Part shown: piece after piece, positions 1-8,883 of the stretch
Position numbering within the stretch: position 1 is the stretch's first letter
How the letters are laid out: each line of letters starts with the position of its first letter
Assembly: GCF_900169265.1 (NCBI RefSeq)
Contig: NZ_FXYX01000014.1
Coordinates: 1 to 64,000 of the forward strand
DNA: 64,000 nucleotides
Source: Brevibacterium iodinum ATCC 49514
GTDB lineage: Bacteria; Actinomycetota; Actinomycetes; Actinomycetales; Brevibacteriaceae
Reading direction: 5' to 3'
Notes under the pieces: model-generated
The model's database searches: none
Seen by the model: only the letters and a program-made list of their open reading frames with translations
What the model was told of the DNA's origin: nothing
Program-made: the position numbers and the translations under genes

Positions 1-113
1 CATTCCAGAATCGCCTTGTGCCCGGTGATGTTTTGGCCGGTGCAGGTCAGATCGAGGGTGTCGAGTCGGCAGAATGTCGTGAGGTCAGGGGTCGAGAAAG
101 TAGGCTTGGCCAC
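1..113 (-). CDS. ISL3-type transposase, N-terminal fragment (cut by window edge)
   Basis: Reading from a GTG at 113 gives an open frame of 37 codons that runs off the window. It begins VAKPTFSTPDLTTFCRLDTL and continues with LTCTGQN. This matches my recollection of the N-terminus of ISL3-family transposases from actinobacteria (PTFxxPDLTTFxRLDxLGLxVTGQ), where the Cys-rich zinc-binding region would follow. Only the first tenth of the protein is visible, so integrity cannot be judged, and I could not identify the terminal inverted repeat between 114 and 324. The start codon is uncertain because no good ribosome binding site precedes it. Confidence 0.5.
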   Translation of the reverse strand, partial: MAKPTFSTPDLTTFCRLDTLDLTCTGQNITGHKAILE

Positions 114-324
114 GTCGAGGTCTTTCGAATGGATTGTGTGAGAACTTCCATCATCGGAAGACCTCGACGTCTATCCGCGCAGCGACTCGCCGTATCCTGG
201 AATCACCGATCTACACTCTCAATTACGAAGAGCCTGCAACGCTCCGACCTTCACTGCACTCAACGGGCGGGTAGTCGCACTGTGGAAACTCCGCAAATAC
301 GCTCTGAATCAGAGTTGCTGTTCT

Positions 325-359
325 AAAAAATCGCCGAGGACTTCTGACGGCCTCGGCGA
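325..359 (-). terminator. Rho-independent terminator
   Basis: A perfect 9-bp inverted repeat (TCGCCGAGG / CCTCGGCGA, 331-339 with 351-359, 11-nt loop) is followed on the minus strand by six T residues (325-330). It lies about 150 nt past the stop of the FAD-linked oxidase and should end that transcript. Both arms contain CGCCGAGG, a word that recurs through the whole window. Confidence 0.8.
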
Positions 360-509
360 CGCATCGTCAGCCGGCCATTCGTCGCCGTCAGCACCGTCAT
401 CTGTGCCTTCGTCGTCGGTAGCACTGACTTCACCACAAGATAGAGTCTTCGGGTACGAAAACGACTCGGTCGAGTCGGTTTCTGCCTTTTGCCGACGGTC
501 CGACTGCGC

Positions 510-1946
510 TCAGATCTCGGCGAGCATCTTGCCCGGGTTGAGGATGCCCAGCGGGTCGAGCGCGTTCTTCACGGCCAGCTGGATTCGTCGCGATCCTTCG
601 TCGAGTTCGTTCGGCAGCCAAGCACGCTTGAGGAACCCGACCCCGTGTTCACCGGTGATCGTGCCGCCGAGTTCGAGGCCGATGCGCATGATCTCAGCAA
701 ACACCCCTTCGGCCTTCGCCGTCTCGGCCGCATCGCCGGAGTCGAAGAACACCGATGGGTGCATATTTCCGTCGCCGGCGTGCGCGACGAGGGCGATCTC
801 GAGTCCGGATGATGACCGCAGCTCGGCCAGACGGTCACAGAACTCGGGCACGGCAGTGCGCGGCAGGCATACATCGTCGAGCAACTGCCCGCCGCCGTGA
901 GCGTTGGCGAATTTCTCGTAGGCCGGCTGGATCATCCGCCGTGCGGTGATGAGAGCCGCGGAATCGCTCGGGTCGTCGGAGTACGCGACGTCGAGGGCAC
1001 CGCAGCGCTGGGCCACCTCGGTGAAGGTCGACATCGCGGCCTCCGCATCGGCCGGGTTGTCGTCGACCTGCATGATGAGCATCGCCCCGGCATCGCCGTC
1101 GAGGCCGAAGTCGCCATAGTCGTTGAGCATGCGCAGGCTGGCCCCGTCGAGGAATTCGAACAGGCTCGGCACCCCGCCGCCGGCCATGAAGTCCGCGACG
1201 GTCTGCAGTCCGCTGCGCTCATCCGGGAAAGTCGCGATCGCGGTGAACGGCTCGGGCAGGGCGGGCACGAGGCGCAGCGTCGCTTCGACGACGATGCCCA
1301 GGGTGCCTTCGGAGCCGATGAAGAGATGGCGCATATCGAGTCCGGCCACGCCCTTGGCCGTCTGCGGGCCGAGCGTGGTGATGGTCCCGTCGGCGAGTAC
1401 GACTTTGAGTGAGCGCACGTAGTCCCTGGTCACACCGTATTTCACGCAGCAGAGTCCGCCGGCATTCGTTGCGATGTTCCCACCGATCGATGACAGTGCC
1501 ACCGATCCGGGGTCCGGCGGGTAGGACAGTCCGAACGGGGCGAGGTGGTCCTTGAGGTCCTGGTTGATGATGCCCGGTTGGACGGTGACGAGACGTTCGG
1601 CCTCGTTGACGGCCACGACGTCCTTCATCTTCGACACGTTGAGCAGGATCGCTCCCGGTGAGGCGTTCGCACCTCCCGAGATCCCGGACCTCGCCCCCTG
1701 CGGGACGACCGGCACCCGATGTGCGCTGGCGAAGGCCATCACCTCTTGGACGTCTTCCGCCGATGCGGCCCTGACCAGGGCGATCGCCCCCTCGCGCGGG
1801 CAGAACAGGGCTTCGTCGCTGGAGTGGGCGTCGATGACATCCGGGTCAGTCGTCAGCGCACCCGGACTCAGTTTCGCTGCGAGGTCATCGAGTGCCGACG
1901 GGTCGAGGGCGGGGAAGTCGGGTGCGGTGGACGTCGGGGTCGTCAA
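510..1946 (-). CDS. FAD-binding oxidase, GlcD / D-lactate dehydrogenase family
   Basis: A 478-aa protein of the FAD-linked oxidase family that includes glycolate oxidase GlcD and D-2-hydroxyacid dehydrogenases. The N-terminal FAD-binding part (about 35-215) shows VPVVPQGARSGISGG, the PPDPGS segment and GGNIATNAGGLCCVKYG. The C-terminal domain has HAGDGNMHP (about 395) and the GEHGVG motif (about 440). Length is normal for the family. It would oxidise a 2-hydroxyacid to the 2-oxoacid, but the substrate cannot be read from the sequence. It is followed upstream on the same strand by an MFS carrier gene 43 nt away, so the two are probably one operon for uptake and oxidation of an organic acid. 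Confidence 0.9.
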   Translation of the reverse strand: MTTPTSTAPDFPALDPSALDDLAAKLSPGALTTDPDVIDAHSSDEALFCPREGAIALVRAASAEDVQEVMAFASAHRVPVVPQGARSGISGGANASPGAILLNVSKMKDVVAVNEAERLVTVQPGIINQDLKDHLAPFGLSYPPDPGSVALSSIGGNIATNAGGLCCVKYGVTRDYVRSLKVVLADGTITTLGPQTAKGVAGLDMRHLFIGSEGTLGIVVEATLRLVPALPEPFTAIATFPDERSGLQTVADFMAGGGVPSLFEFLDGASLRMLNDYGDFGLDGDAGAMLIMQVDDNPADAEAAMSTFTEVAQRCGALDVAYSDDPSDSAALITARRMIQPAYEKFANAHGGGQLLDDVCLPRTAVPEFCDRLAELRSSSGLEIALVAHAGDGNMHPSVFFDSGDAAETAKAEGVFAEIMRIGLELGGTITGEHGVGFLKRAWLPNELDEGSRRIQLAVKNALDPLGILNPGKMLAEI

Positions 1947-1989
1947 ATCTGCTCCTCGGATCTGTGGGGCGGAGGCGGGCGGCGGGCCG

Positions 1990-3354
1990 TCACTTCAGGT
2001 TCGCATCCAGGTTATCGGGTGCGGGAGCGGCCCGGAGGATGAGGGTGACGATGCCGGCGGCGACCATGGCCGCGCCGACGACCCACATGCTGGCATTCTG
2101 GGTTCCGGTGAGGTCGGCCAGCCAGCCGGTGATGTAGGGGGCGAAGAAGCCCGCGGAGTTGCCGAGCGAGTTGATGAGGGCGAGTCCCGCGGCGGCACCG
2201 GCGCCGGCGAGGAAGGTCTGCGGGAGCGGCCAGAAGGTCGGCAGGGCGGCGCAGATCGCCATGCAGGTGATCGTCACGGCGATCATCGTGGTGAACGGCG
2301 AGGACAGGTAGAGGGCGATGGGGATCGCCACTCCGCCGACGAACAGCGGGATGGCCACGTGCCAAACACGCTCACCCGTGCGGTCGCCGTGCCGGGACCA
2401 GAAGTACATGGCCAGGGCACCGAAGACATAGGGGATGGCCGTGATGAGGCCGATCTCGACGATCGAGTACTCGACGCCGAAGGACTCCTGGAAGCCGGCG
2501 ATGATCGTCGGGAGGAAGAAGCTCATGGCGTAGAGGCCATAGACCATGCCGAAGTAGACGAAGGACAGGGCCCACACGCGGGGCTGCAGCAGCGACCGGC
2601 GGACCGGGTAGTGGAAGGTCTCTTCCTTGCTCTTCTCCTCGGCGTCCATCGTCGACTGCAGCCAGTTGCGCTCTTCGGCGCTCAGCCACTTCGCGTCCCG
2701 CGGGCGGTCGGTGAGGTAGAAGATGCACATGATGCCCAGGAGAACGGCGGGCACGCCTTCGATGATGAACATGAAGCGCCAACCGGAGAAGTTCTCGAAG
2801 ATGGCATTGCCACTGGAGATCAGCCACGACGACAGGGGCGAGCCGACGACGCTGGACAGCGGGATGGCGAGCATGAACAGGGCCGTGGCCCGCGCGCGCA
2901 TCGAGGACGGGAACCAGTATGTGAGGTAGAGAATGATGCCGGGGAAGAAACCCGCCTCGGCGACGCCGAGGAGGAACCGCAGCACATAGAGCCAGCCGTG
3001 GTTAGGCACAAATGCCATGGCCGCGGCGACGACGCCCCAGCTGATGAGGATGCGGGCGAGCCAGATGCGGGCGCCGAACTTGTGCAGAGCAAGGTTCGAG
3101 GGCACTTCGAGGATGAGGTAGCCGAAGAAGAAGATACCTGCGGCGAACCCGAACTGGGTCGCGTTCATCGCGAGGTCCTCGTTCATTCCGCCCGGTCCGG
3201 CGATGCCGATGTTCGTCCGATCGAGGTAGTTGATGAAGTACATCGCGATGACGAACGGGATGAGACGGATGAGGACCTTGCGCAGGGTCCTCTTCTCCAG
3301 TGCCGAACCGGCGGGGGTCTGTCCGCTCACAGGCGGGCTCACCTCGGATGACAT
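1990..3354 (-). CDS. MFS transporter, anion:cation symporter (ACS) type
   Basis: A 454-aa, 12-helix major facilitator. The start MSSEVSPP is chosen because GAAGGAGATCCC precedes that ATG; an upstream in-frame ATG lacks such a site. The first helix carries the pattern YFINYLDRTNIGIAG typical of the ACS family (hexuronate, tartrate, phthalate and similar organic anions), followed by FFFGYLILEVPSNLALHKFGARIWLARI. A cytoplasmic loop lies near residues 210-240 (SAEERNWLQ). The neighbouring oxidase gene suggests the cargo is a hydroxy- or sugar acid that is oxidised on entry; this is inference. Substrate specificity cannot be assigned. Confidence 0.9.
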   Translation of the reverse strand: MSSEVSPPVSGQTPAGSALEKRTLRKVLIRLIPFVIAMYFINYLDRTNIGIAGPGGMNEDLAMNATQFGFAAGIFFFGYLILEVPSNLALHKFGARIWLARILISWGVVAAAMAFVPNHGWLYVLRFLLGVAEAGFFPGIILYLTYWFPSSMRARATALFMLAIPLSSVVGSPLSSWLISSGNAIFENFSGWRFMFIIEGVPAVLLGIMCIFYLTDRPRDAKWLSAEERNWLQSTMDAEEKSKEETFHYPVRRSLLQPRVWALSFVYFGMVYGLYAMSFFLPTIIAGFQESFGVEYSIVEIGLITAIPYVFGALAMYFWSRHGDRTGERVWHVAIPLFVGGVAIPIALYLSSPFTTMIAVTITCMAICAALPTFWPLPQTFLAGAGAAAGLALINSLGNSAGFFAPYITGWLADLTGTQNASMWVVGAAMVAAGIVTLILRAAPAPDNLDANLK

Positions 3355-3510
3355 GGGATCTCCTTCGATCAGGTCGGGCCACGGTGGTGGCGCGGGGATG
3401 CGCCGCGAACATGGTCGTCGGCGCATGATGGCAACACATTACGACAGCGCGGGCGGCTGACCTAGCGTTCGCAGCAAAAGTACCGAATACCGGGACGGGG
3501 ACTTCAATCG

Positions 3511-3579
3511 GCTCGTTCAAGCCGGCGCTCGGATGTCGAACCGTGCTCGACTCGACATCCGCGTTCCGCCTTGAACGAC
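3511..3579. repeat. Imperfect palindromic repeat, copy 1 (REP-like)
   Basis: About 69 nt forming an imperfect inverted repeat: TCAAGCCGGCGCTCGGATGT pairs roughly with ACATCCGCGTTCCGCCTTGA. A related copy lies exactly 600 nt downstream (4111-4179). The two copies bracket a DUF2332 gene remnant. The rest of 3355-3661 holds no gene. Confidence 0.7.
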
Positions 3580-3661
3580 GTTTCGGTTGCCCGCTCGCCG
3601 TCGGGCAACTGGTCGGTACGATGAAGTCACTGAGGCGCGGATACCACTGCGAGGGGGCGAC

Positions 3662-4070
3662 ATGCAGCCGATAACGGAACTCGAAGCCGAAACCCTGCGC
3701 GACTACTACGGCAAGTTCGCCCGCCTCGAAGCGGCCGACACCTCCCCGATCCACGCCGCATGGGCCGAGGGAGTGGCCGCGGATGACGAGATCCTCTCGC
3801 GCCTGCTCGAACTGCCCCGACCGAAGCGCCAAGCCAATCTGCTCTTCGGCGCCCCGTGCCCGCTTCGCGTCGCTCATGCGATCGCGTGATGACGTCGTGT
3901 GGATGAGCAATGAGGGAGCCGACGTCCTCCCTGACACCCCCACGCAGCTCGAGGCGCTCGGCATCGAACCCGCTGGGCGATTCGTGCTCAGCGTCGCCGG
4001 CCGAGCTCTCGCCCTGACGGGGCCACACGGGCAGAGCTTCACCGGACTGCCGACGTCCTGCAGAGCAGTA
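3662..4070 (+). pseudogene. DUF2332 protein remnant, internally deleted
   Basis: The first 76 codons (ATG at 3662, GAGGGGGCGAC upstream) give YYGKFARLEAADTSPIHAAW and LPRPKRQANLLFGA, the N-terminus of DUF2332 proteins. Around 3885 the frame is lost, and from about 3900 a second frame gives VWMSNEGADVLPD and GRFVLSVAGRALALTGPHGQ, which is the C-terminal part of the same family. Roughly 200 central residues of an expected 330 or so are missing. The remnant is non-functional and sits between two related palindromic repeats. The family's role is unknown to me. Confidence 0.75.
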
Positions 4071-4110
4071 ATGTGGTCTCAATCAAGCGGAGTGCGCGAC
4101 GCTCCAACGC

Positions 4111-4179
4111 GCTCACTCAAGCCGCAGCGCGGATGTCGCGCCGTATACGGTTCGATACCCGCGCTGCGCCTTGATCGAG
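4111..4179. repeat. Imperfect palindromic repeat, copy 2 (REP-like)
   Basis: Second copy of the element at 3511-3579, sharing CTCAAGCCG, CGGATGTCG, CCGT, TTCGA and GCGCCTTGA blocks in the same order and spacing. The arms fold back on each other (TCAAGCCGCAGCGCGG with CCGCGCTGCGCCTTGA). It lies between the DUF2332 remnant and the end of the PucR-type gene and may also serve as a transcription end for the latter. Confidence 0.7.
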
Positions 4180-4226
4180 ACCTCGTCGACGCGCTGCAGC
4201 CCGGCCGCCCCGACAGCTGAGGCGGC

Positions 4227-5441
4227 TCACGCCCAACCGACGACGAGGCGGGCTGCCTCGGCGGGGATCATCGGATCGACTCCGGTGAGGTCAGCAAAGC
4301 GGCGCAGACGATTCGCCACCGTATTGCGATGGCAGAACAGCTGCGCGGCAGACGCACCGATGCTCCCCGAAGCGAGGTAGACCTGCACCGCCTCGATGAG
4401 GCGCTCCCGCTCGACCGGGCCGCAGGCGGCCAGCGCGGACTCGACATCGGCGAGGATCGGATTGCCGGCGGCATTGAGCGACCGTGCGGCCAACCGCGCC
4501 CACCCGCTGCGCCACGTCATCGCAGACGTCTCATCAGCGGCGATGACATCAGCGAGGTCACGTGCGGTCAGCGCCGACCGCCGCAGGGTGCCGATCCCTT
4601 CGGCGCGGACATACCCCACCCTGGCTTCGGCGATCTTGCCGGCGAGCGCCCCCAACGAATGAGCGGTTCCGCCATCGACCGGAGTGGAAGCAGGGCCCGC
4701 ACCTCCTGGAACCTGCGTGAACGCAATGAGCACCTCGCCGAGGTGGTGCGTGAACATGGTCCCGCCCGCGCGGGCATGATCGGAGATGATCACCCGCAGC
4801 GCCCGGACATCATCCCCGGTGGCAGCGATGACGAGCAGCGGAGAGTCGACATCGAGACCGAGCCCGGTCGCGATCCTCGACAGGCGCTCCGAGGTGGGAT
4901 CGGGATCATCGAAGAGGCTTGCAATGAGGCCCGCATGCACCGAATCCTCTTCCGCGCGCATCCGAGTGCGCTCGGCGGTATAGGCCTGTTGGACCTGCGA
5001 GACGTATTCGTCGACGGTGGATAAGACGATGCCGGTGTGCCTGATGACGAGTTCCGCATCCTTCTGATCGGCCACACGGGTGAGCACCTCCCAGAGCACA
5101 TTGAAATCGTGGCGGATCGCGGTCATCAGCGCCTCGAGCGGGATTCCTGCCCGCGCCCGGGAGACCCCGACCTCGGTCGAAACCGATACTGGCCCGTCGA
5201 ACCCACCGGATCGCAGTCCCTCGATGAGGGTGGAGAAGGAGGCCCGACCCGTCCGCCGCAGCTCCGAGACCGGAATCGGGGCGGGATCGTAGCCGGAGAC
5301 CGTGACGACCCGGGTCATGAATCGCTCGGTCAGCTCGTCGAGGTCGAGGGCGTCGAGGAGCTCGAGCCAGCGGCGTTCGTCTCCGGGCGCCGGACGGTCC
5401 AGAAGCTGTCGTGTGCCCGCAAATCCGTCATGTTCATCCAT
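4227..5441 (-). CDS. PucR-type transcriptional regulator
   Basis: A 404-aa regulator. The start MDEHDGFAG has GGAGGGTGTG before it. The N-terminal half is a helical sensor-like domain, the middle resembles a GGDEF-like CdaR segment, and the C-terminus carries the PucR helix-turn-helix (LASGSIGASAAQLFCHRNTVANRLRRFADLTG, split here as LASGSIGASAAQLF and CHRNTVANRLRRF). PucR and CdaR proteins control purine, sugar-acid and hydroxyacid catabolism. It is divergent from the MFS/ThDP/M20 gene group, with 189 nt between that contains a perfect palindrome, and is the probable controller of both flanking catabolic groups. Confidence 0.88.
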   Translation of the reverse strand: MDEHDGFAGTRQLLDRPAPGDERRWLELLDALDLDELTERFMTRVVTVSGYDPAPIPVSELRRTGRASFSTLIEGLRSGGFDGPVSVSTEVGVSRARAGIPLEALMTAIRHDFNVLWEVLTRVADQKDAELVIRHTGIVLSTVDEYVSQVQQAYTAERTRMRAEEDSVHAGLIASLFDDPDPTSERLSRIATGLGLDVDSPLLVIAATGDDVRALRVIISDHARAGGTMFTHHLGEVLIAFTQVPGGAGPASTPVDGGTAHSLGALAGKIAEARVGYVRAEGIGTLRRSALTARDLADVIAADETSAMTWRSGWARLAARSLNAAGNPILADVESALAACGPVERERLIEAVQVYLASGSIGASAAQLFCHRNTVANRLRRFADLTGVDPMIPAEAARLVVGWA

Positions 5442-5457
5442 CACACCCTCCAGAATA

Positions 5458-5471
5458 TGTGCATATGCACA
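5458..5471. promoter_or_regulatory. 14-bp palindrome in divergent promoter region, candidate PucR operator
   Basis: TGTGCATATGCACA is a perfect 14-bp palindrome located 17 nt upstream of the regulator start and 160 nt upstream of the divergent MFS gene. AT-rich symmetrical sites of this kind in the gap between a regulator and its divergent target are usual operators. Binding by this PucR protein is inferred only from position. Confidence 0.45.
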
Positions 5472-5630
5472 AGCAAGGTCCAAATTTCGGCGACAAATGC
5501 GCCTGGATCGGGACATACGGCACTCTGTAAGGTCGATATCTGCCGGTCGAACACCTCGATCGGCCGATGCACCACCCGCAACCGGATTCGGCCGACCAGG
5601 CCCACATCCCCGGACTCGACGGAGAGAACC

Positions 5631-6962
5631 ATGAGCGAGCAGAACACCACGGCGTCCGCCGAGCTCAATGCCACAACGGAGCTGAGCATCAAGGACGCGA
5701 ACAAGGTCGCCGCCGGCGCCCTGATCGGCACCGCCCTCGAGTGGTACGACTTCTTCCTCTTCTCGGCAGCGGCCGCCCTGGTCTTCAACGTCCAGTACTT
5801 CACCAGTGAGAACGCCACGGCCGCCGCCATGGCCTCCTTCGCCACCTTCGGCGTCGGGCTGGCCGCTCGTCCCATCGGCGGTCTGATCTTCGGCCGCATG
5901 GGCGACAAGATCGGGCGCCGCAAGGTCCTGCTCATCACGATCATCGGCATCGGCGTCGTCACCGGACTCATCGGCCTCCTGCCGACCTATGCTGCGATCG
6001 GCTTCGCCGCCCCCGCCCTGCTCGTGCTCCTGCGCATCCTCCAGGGTCTCTTCGTCGGCGGCGAATGGTCGGGCGCGATGACGCTCGTCGTCGAGAACGC
6101 CCCGCTCCACCTGCGTGCCCGTTATGCGGCGATCCCGCAGATCGGCTCCCCGATCGGCACGATCCTGTCCTCCGGCGGCTTCTTCATCATGACCTTGGTG
6201 TTCTCACAGGAGAGCTTCGACTCGTTCGGCTGGAGGATCCCATTCCTCGTGGCCCTGCCGCTGCTCGTCGTCGCCGTCTACCTCCGCTCCCGCCTTGAAG
6301 AGTCCCCGGTCTTCCGTCAGCTCGAAGAGTCCGGCGAGGTCGAGAAGAGCCCCATCCGCACCACCTTCCGTGACTCGTGGAAGCAGATCATCATCGGCAT
6401 GGCCGCGGCTCTGCTCGGCGTCGGCGGCTTCTACCTCGTCACCGCATTCTGCGTCTGGTACGGCGTCAACGTCCTCGGCTACGACGATTCGCTCCTCCTG
6501 CTCGGCAGCATGGTCGCCGCCGCCGTCGAGATCGGAGCCCTCATCTGGGGCGGTGCCCTGGGCACGAAGTTCGGAGCCTCGAAGGTCATCCTCTGGGGCG
6601 GCATCGCCTCTGCGCTCGTCGCGGTTCCCGCGTTCTTCATGTTCGAGTCCGGCAACCCGGTCCTCGTCGTCATCGCCATGACCCTCGCCGTGTCCACCCT
6701 GTCGCTGCCCTATGCGGCATCGGGCACCGTGCTCACCGGCCTGTTCCCTGCCACCACCCGCTACACGGGTGTGGGCATGGCACAGAACGCCGCCGGCATG
6801 CTCTCCGGTTTCATCCCGCTGCTGGCCACGAGCTTCGTCGCCTCTGCCGGCGATCACTGGTGGCCGGCCGCCGCGATGCTCGTCTTCCTCTCCCTGTTCA
6901 CGGCCTTCGCCGGTTACGTCGCTCCCCGGATGAGTGTCGACCTGCCCGGCTTCAAGCACTGA
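5631..6962 (+). CDS. MFS transporter, metabolite:H+ symporter (MHS) type
   Basis: A 443-aa major facilitator starting MSEQNTTASA, with GGAGAGAACC just before the ATG. The first helix shows GALIGTALEWYDFFLF, the MHS signature (ShiA, KgtP, ProP relatives); the loop between helices 2 and 3 has RPIGGLIFGRMGDKIGRRK and helix 5 entry has LRILQGLFVGGEWSGA. Twelve membrane segments are expected. Substrates of the family are organic acids and compatible solutes, so the cargo here is unknown. The ThDP-enzyme gene follows after 44 nt, then the M20 hydrolase, suggesting one transcript for uptake and breakdown of the same compound. Confidence 0.9.
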   Translation: MSEQNTTASAELNATTELSIKDANKVAAGALIGTALEWYDFFLFSAAAALVFNVQYFTSENATAAAMASFATFGVGLAARPIGGLIFGRMGDKIGRRKVLLITIIGIGVVTGLIGLLPTYAAIGFAAPALLVLLRILQGLFVGGEWSGAMTLVVENAPLHLRARYAAIPQIGSPIGTILSSGGFFIMTLVFSQESFDSFGWRIPFLVALPLLVVAVYLRSRLEESPVFRQLEESGEVEKSPIRTTFRDSWKQIIIGMAAALLGVGGFYLVTAFCVWYGVNVLGYDDSLLLLGSMVAAAVEIGALIWGGALGTKFGASKVILWGGIASALVAVPAFFMFESGNPVLVVIAMTLAVSTLSLPYAASGTVLTGLFPATTRYTGVGMAQNAAGMLSGFIPLLATSFVASAGDHWWPAAAMLVFLSLFTAFAGYVAPRMSVDLPGFKH

Positions 6963-7006
6963 GGCACAGACCTCTCACCGCCCGATCCCCGAAAGGACAT
7001 CCACCC

Positions 7007-8755
7007 ATGTCGCGTTCTGCCGGCCACCTCATCGTCGACACCCTGGAGACCGCGGGCATCGACCGCGTCTACGCGGTCCCCGGCGAGTCCTATCTCGATG
7101 TCCTCGACGGACTGTACGACTCAAAGATCGAGACCGTCGTGTGCCGTCAGGAGGGTGGTGCCGGGTTCATGGCGCTGGCCGAATCCCGGCTGACCGGCCG
7201 TCCCGGAATCGCCATGGTCACCCGTGGTCCGGGGGCGGCGAATGCGATGATCTCCGTGCACACCGCCTGGCAGGATGCGACCGCGCTCGTGCTCTTCGTC
7301 GGCCTCGTTCCGCTCAATGACCGGTCCCGCGAATCCTTCCAGGAGTTCAGCCTGCCCGAGTGGTTCTCCTCGACGGCAAAGCGCGTGCTCACCATCGATG
7401 ACGCCGACCGTGCCGGTGAGATCACCGCCGATGCCCTGCGCATCGCCGCGGCCGGTCGGCCCGGCCCCGTGGTTGTCGGTCTGCCCGAGGATGTCCTCGT
7501 CCAGCTCACCGAAGCTCCCACCCCGACCATCACCGAGGTGGCCGCGCCGACCCCTGCCCCCGCCGTCATCGACGGGTTGGCTTCTCGGATCGCGGACGCC
7601 GAGCGTCCCGCGTTCGTCCTCGGCGGGGATGGGTGGCATCACGGCTGCGGCGCTGAGCTGGCCGAACTGGCCGCCTCGGCGGGGGTGCCGATCTTCTGCG
7701 ATTGGCGCGCCTACGATGCGATTCCGCATGCCTCGCCGGCCTGGGCAGGCTGGCTCGGCTACGGTCGCGCCGATGCGGTGGCGGCCGGATTCGCCGAGGC
7801 GGACCTCATCGTCTTCGTCGGCTGCACCCGTTCGGACGTCGCCAGTGACGGCTACTCGATCGGCTTCGACGCGCAGACCGTGCTCGTCTCCCTCGATATG
7901 GAAGCCGTCCAGCATGCCGGACGCATCGATGAGCACATCATCGCCTCCCCGGAATCCTTCACTCACGCTCTGACCAGGACCGATGCCGGTGCTGCTCGGG
8001 ACGCGAACCAGCTGCGCGGGACTCGTACGGATGAGTGGATGCAGTCACGCGCGGACGTGCAGTCTCGGTTCGCCGCTCACCGCCCCGACGCCGAGGCGGC
8101 ACCCGAGTCCTCGGGCCGCGCCGGCGTTGATCTCGGGGTGGCGTTCGGAATTCTCGATGACCGCCTCGGCGGGGATGCGATCCTCACCTATGGGGCGGGC
8201 AATGCCACGATCTGGGGGCACCGGTTCATCCGGCATGAGCGCCCGGCCAGCCTCGTCGGCGCGCGCAATGGGGCGATGGGTCTTGCCGTTCCCGCGGCGG
8301 TCGCGGCGTCTCTGGCGTTTCCGGAGCGGCGTGCGGTCGCGGTCTGCGGCGACGGGGATTTCCTCATGAACGGTCAGGAGGTCGCCACGGCCTTCGCTCA
8401 CGGTGCGAAGCCGCTCATCATCGTCGTCGACAACGGTGTGTACGGCACGATCGTGTCTCACCAGGAGAATCACTACCCGGGACGGCCCTCGGGCACGCGG
8501 ATGGTCAATCCGAACTTCGCCGCGTGGATGTCGGCATTTGATCTCAGCAGCTCCGGGATCGCCTCGGCGAATGATGCTTCCGGGGCCGGGAACGGGACGT
8601 CCGTGTCCGGGCTGACTGGGCACGGCGAACGTGTGGAGACGACCGAGGAATTCGGGCCGGCCCTCGATCGGGCGCTGGCCGCGGATGCTCCGGCTCTCAT
8701 CCATGTGCTCATCGATCCGGCGACGATGCCACCCGCCGCCGACGAAACCTCCTGA
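7007..8755 (+). CDS. ThDP-dependent enzyme, acetolactate synthase-like
   Basis: A 582-aa protein with the three domains of the pyruvate oxidase/acetolactate synthase family: N-terminal Pyr domain (about 1-170) with the conserved glutamate in VVCRQEGGAGFMA, central domain (about 190-330), and C-terminal ThDP/Mg-binding domain with VCGDGDFLMNGQE and the following VVDNGVYG (about 445-485). GAAAGGA precedes the ATG. The glutamate argues against glyoxylate carboligase, which has valine there. It also lacks a regulatory-subunit gene beside it, so a housekeeping role in valine synthesis is less likely than catabolism (decarboxylation or carboligation of a 2-oxoacid). Exact reaction unknown. Confidence 0.85.
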   Translation: MSRSAGHLIVDTLETAGIDRVYAVPGESYLDVLDGLYDSKIETVVCRQEGGAGFMALAESRLTGRPGIAMVTRGPGAANAMISVHTAWQDATALVLFVGLVPLNDRSRESFQEFSLPEWFSSTAKRVLTIDDADRAGEITADALRIAAAGRPGPVVVGLPEDVLVQLTEAPTPTITEVAAPTPAPAVIDGLASRIADAERPAFVLGGDGWHHGCGAELAELAASAGVPIFCDWRAYDAIPHASPAWAGWLGYGRADAVAAGFAEADLIVFVGCTRSDVASDGYSIGFDAQTVLVSLDMEAVQHAGRIDEHIIASPESFTHALTRTDAGAARDANQLRGTRTDEWMQSRADVQSRFAAHRPDAEAAPESSGRAGVDLGVAFGILDDRLGGDAILTYGAGNATIWGHRFIRHERPASLVGARNGAMGLAVPAAVAASLAFPERRAVAVCGDGDFLMNGQEVATAFAHGAKPLIIVVDNGVYGTIVSHQENHYPGRPSGTRMVNPNFAAWMSAFDLSSSGIASANDASGAGNGTSVSGLTGHGERVETTEEFGPALDRALAADAPALIHVLIDPATMPPAADETS

Positions 8756-8760
8756 TCCCT

Positions 8761-8795
8761 GTGCGGCGATCACCCGTCTCGGGAGGTCGCCGCAC
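8761..8795 (+). other. Stem-loop between ThDP-enzyme and hydrolase genes
   Basis: GTGCGGCGA (8761-8769) pairs with TCGCCGCAC (8787-8795), with an inner CCCG/CGGG stem. It lies 5 nt past the stop of the ThDP-enzyme gene and 88 nt before the next start. No T-run follows, so it may be an attenuating or mRNA-stabilising hairpin within the operon rather than a full terminator. Confidence 0.5.
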
Positions 8796-8883
8796 CTCAT
8801 CGACACCGGCACTGCCGGCGCCGCACCCCTCCCCTCACAGTCGCGGACCACCCGCCCGCGACACCGTCTCGAAAGGACCCGCT

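Noticed and set aside
114..324. Terminal inverted repeat of the ISL3-type element
   Set aside because: No sequence resembling a known ISL3 end was found, and the other end lies outside the window.
1552..3351. Long plus-strand open frame of about 600 codons
   Set aside because: It is antisense to the FAD oxidase and MFS genes, which have clear domains. Its sequence is rich in Arg, Asp, Glu and Gly, as expected from a high-GC antisense frame.
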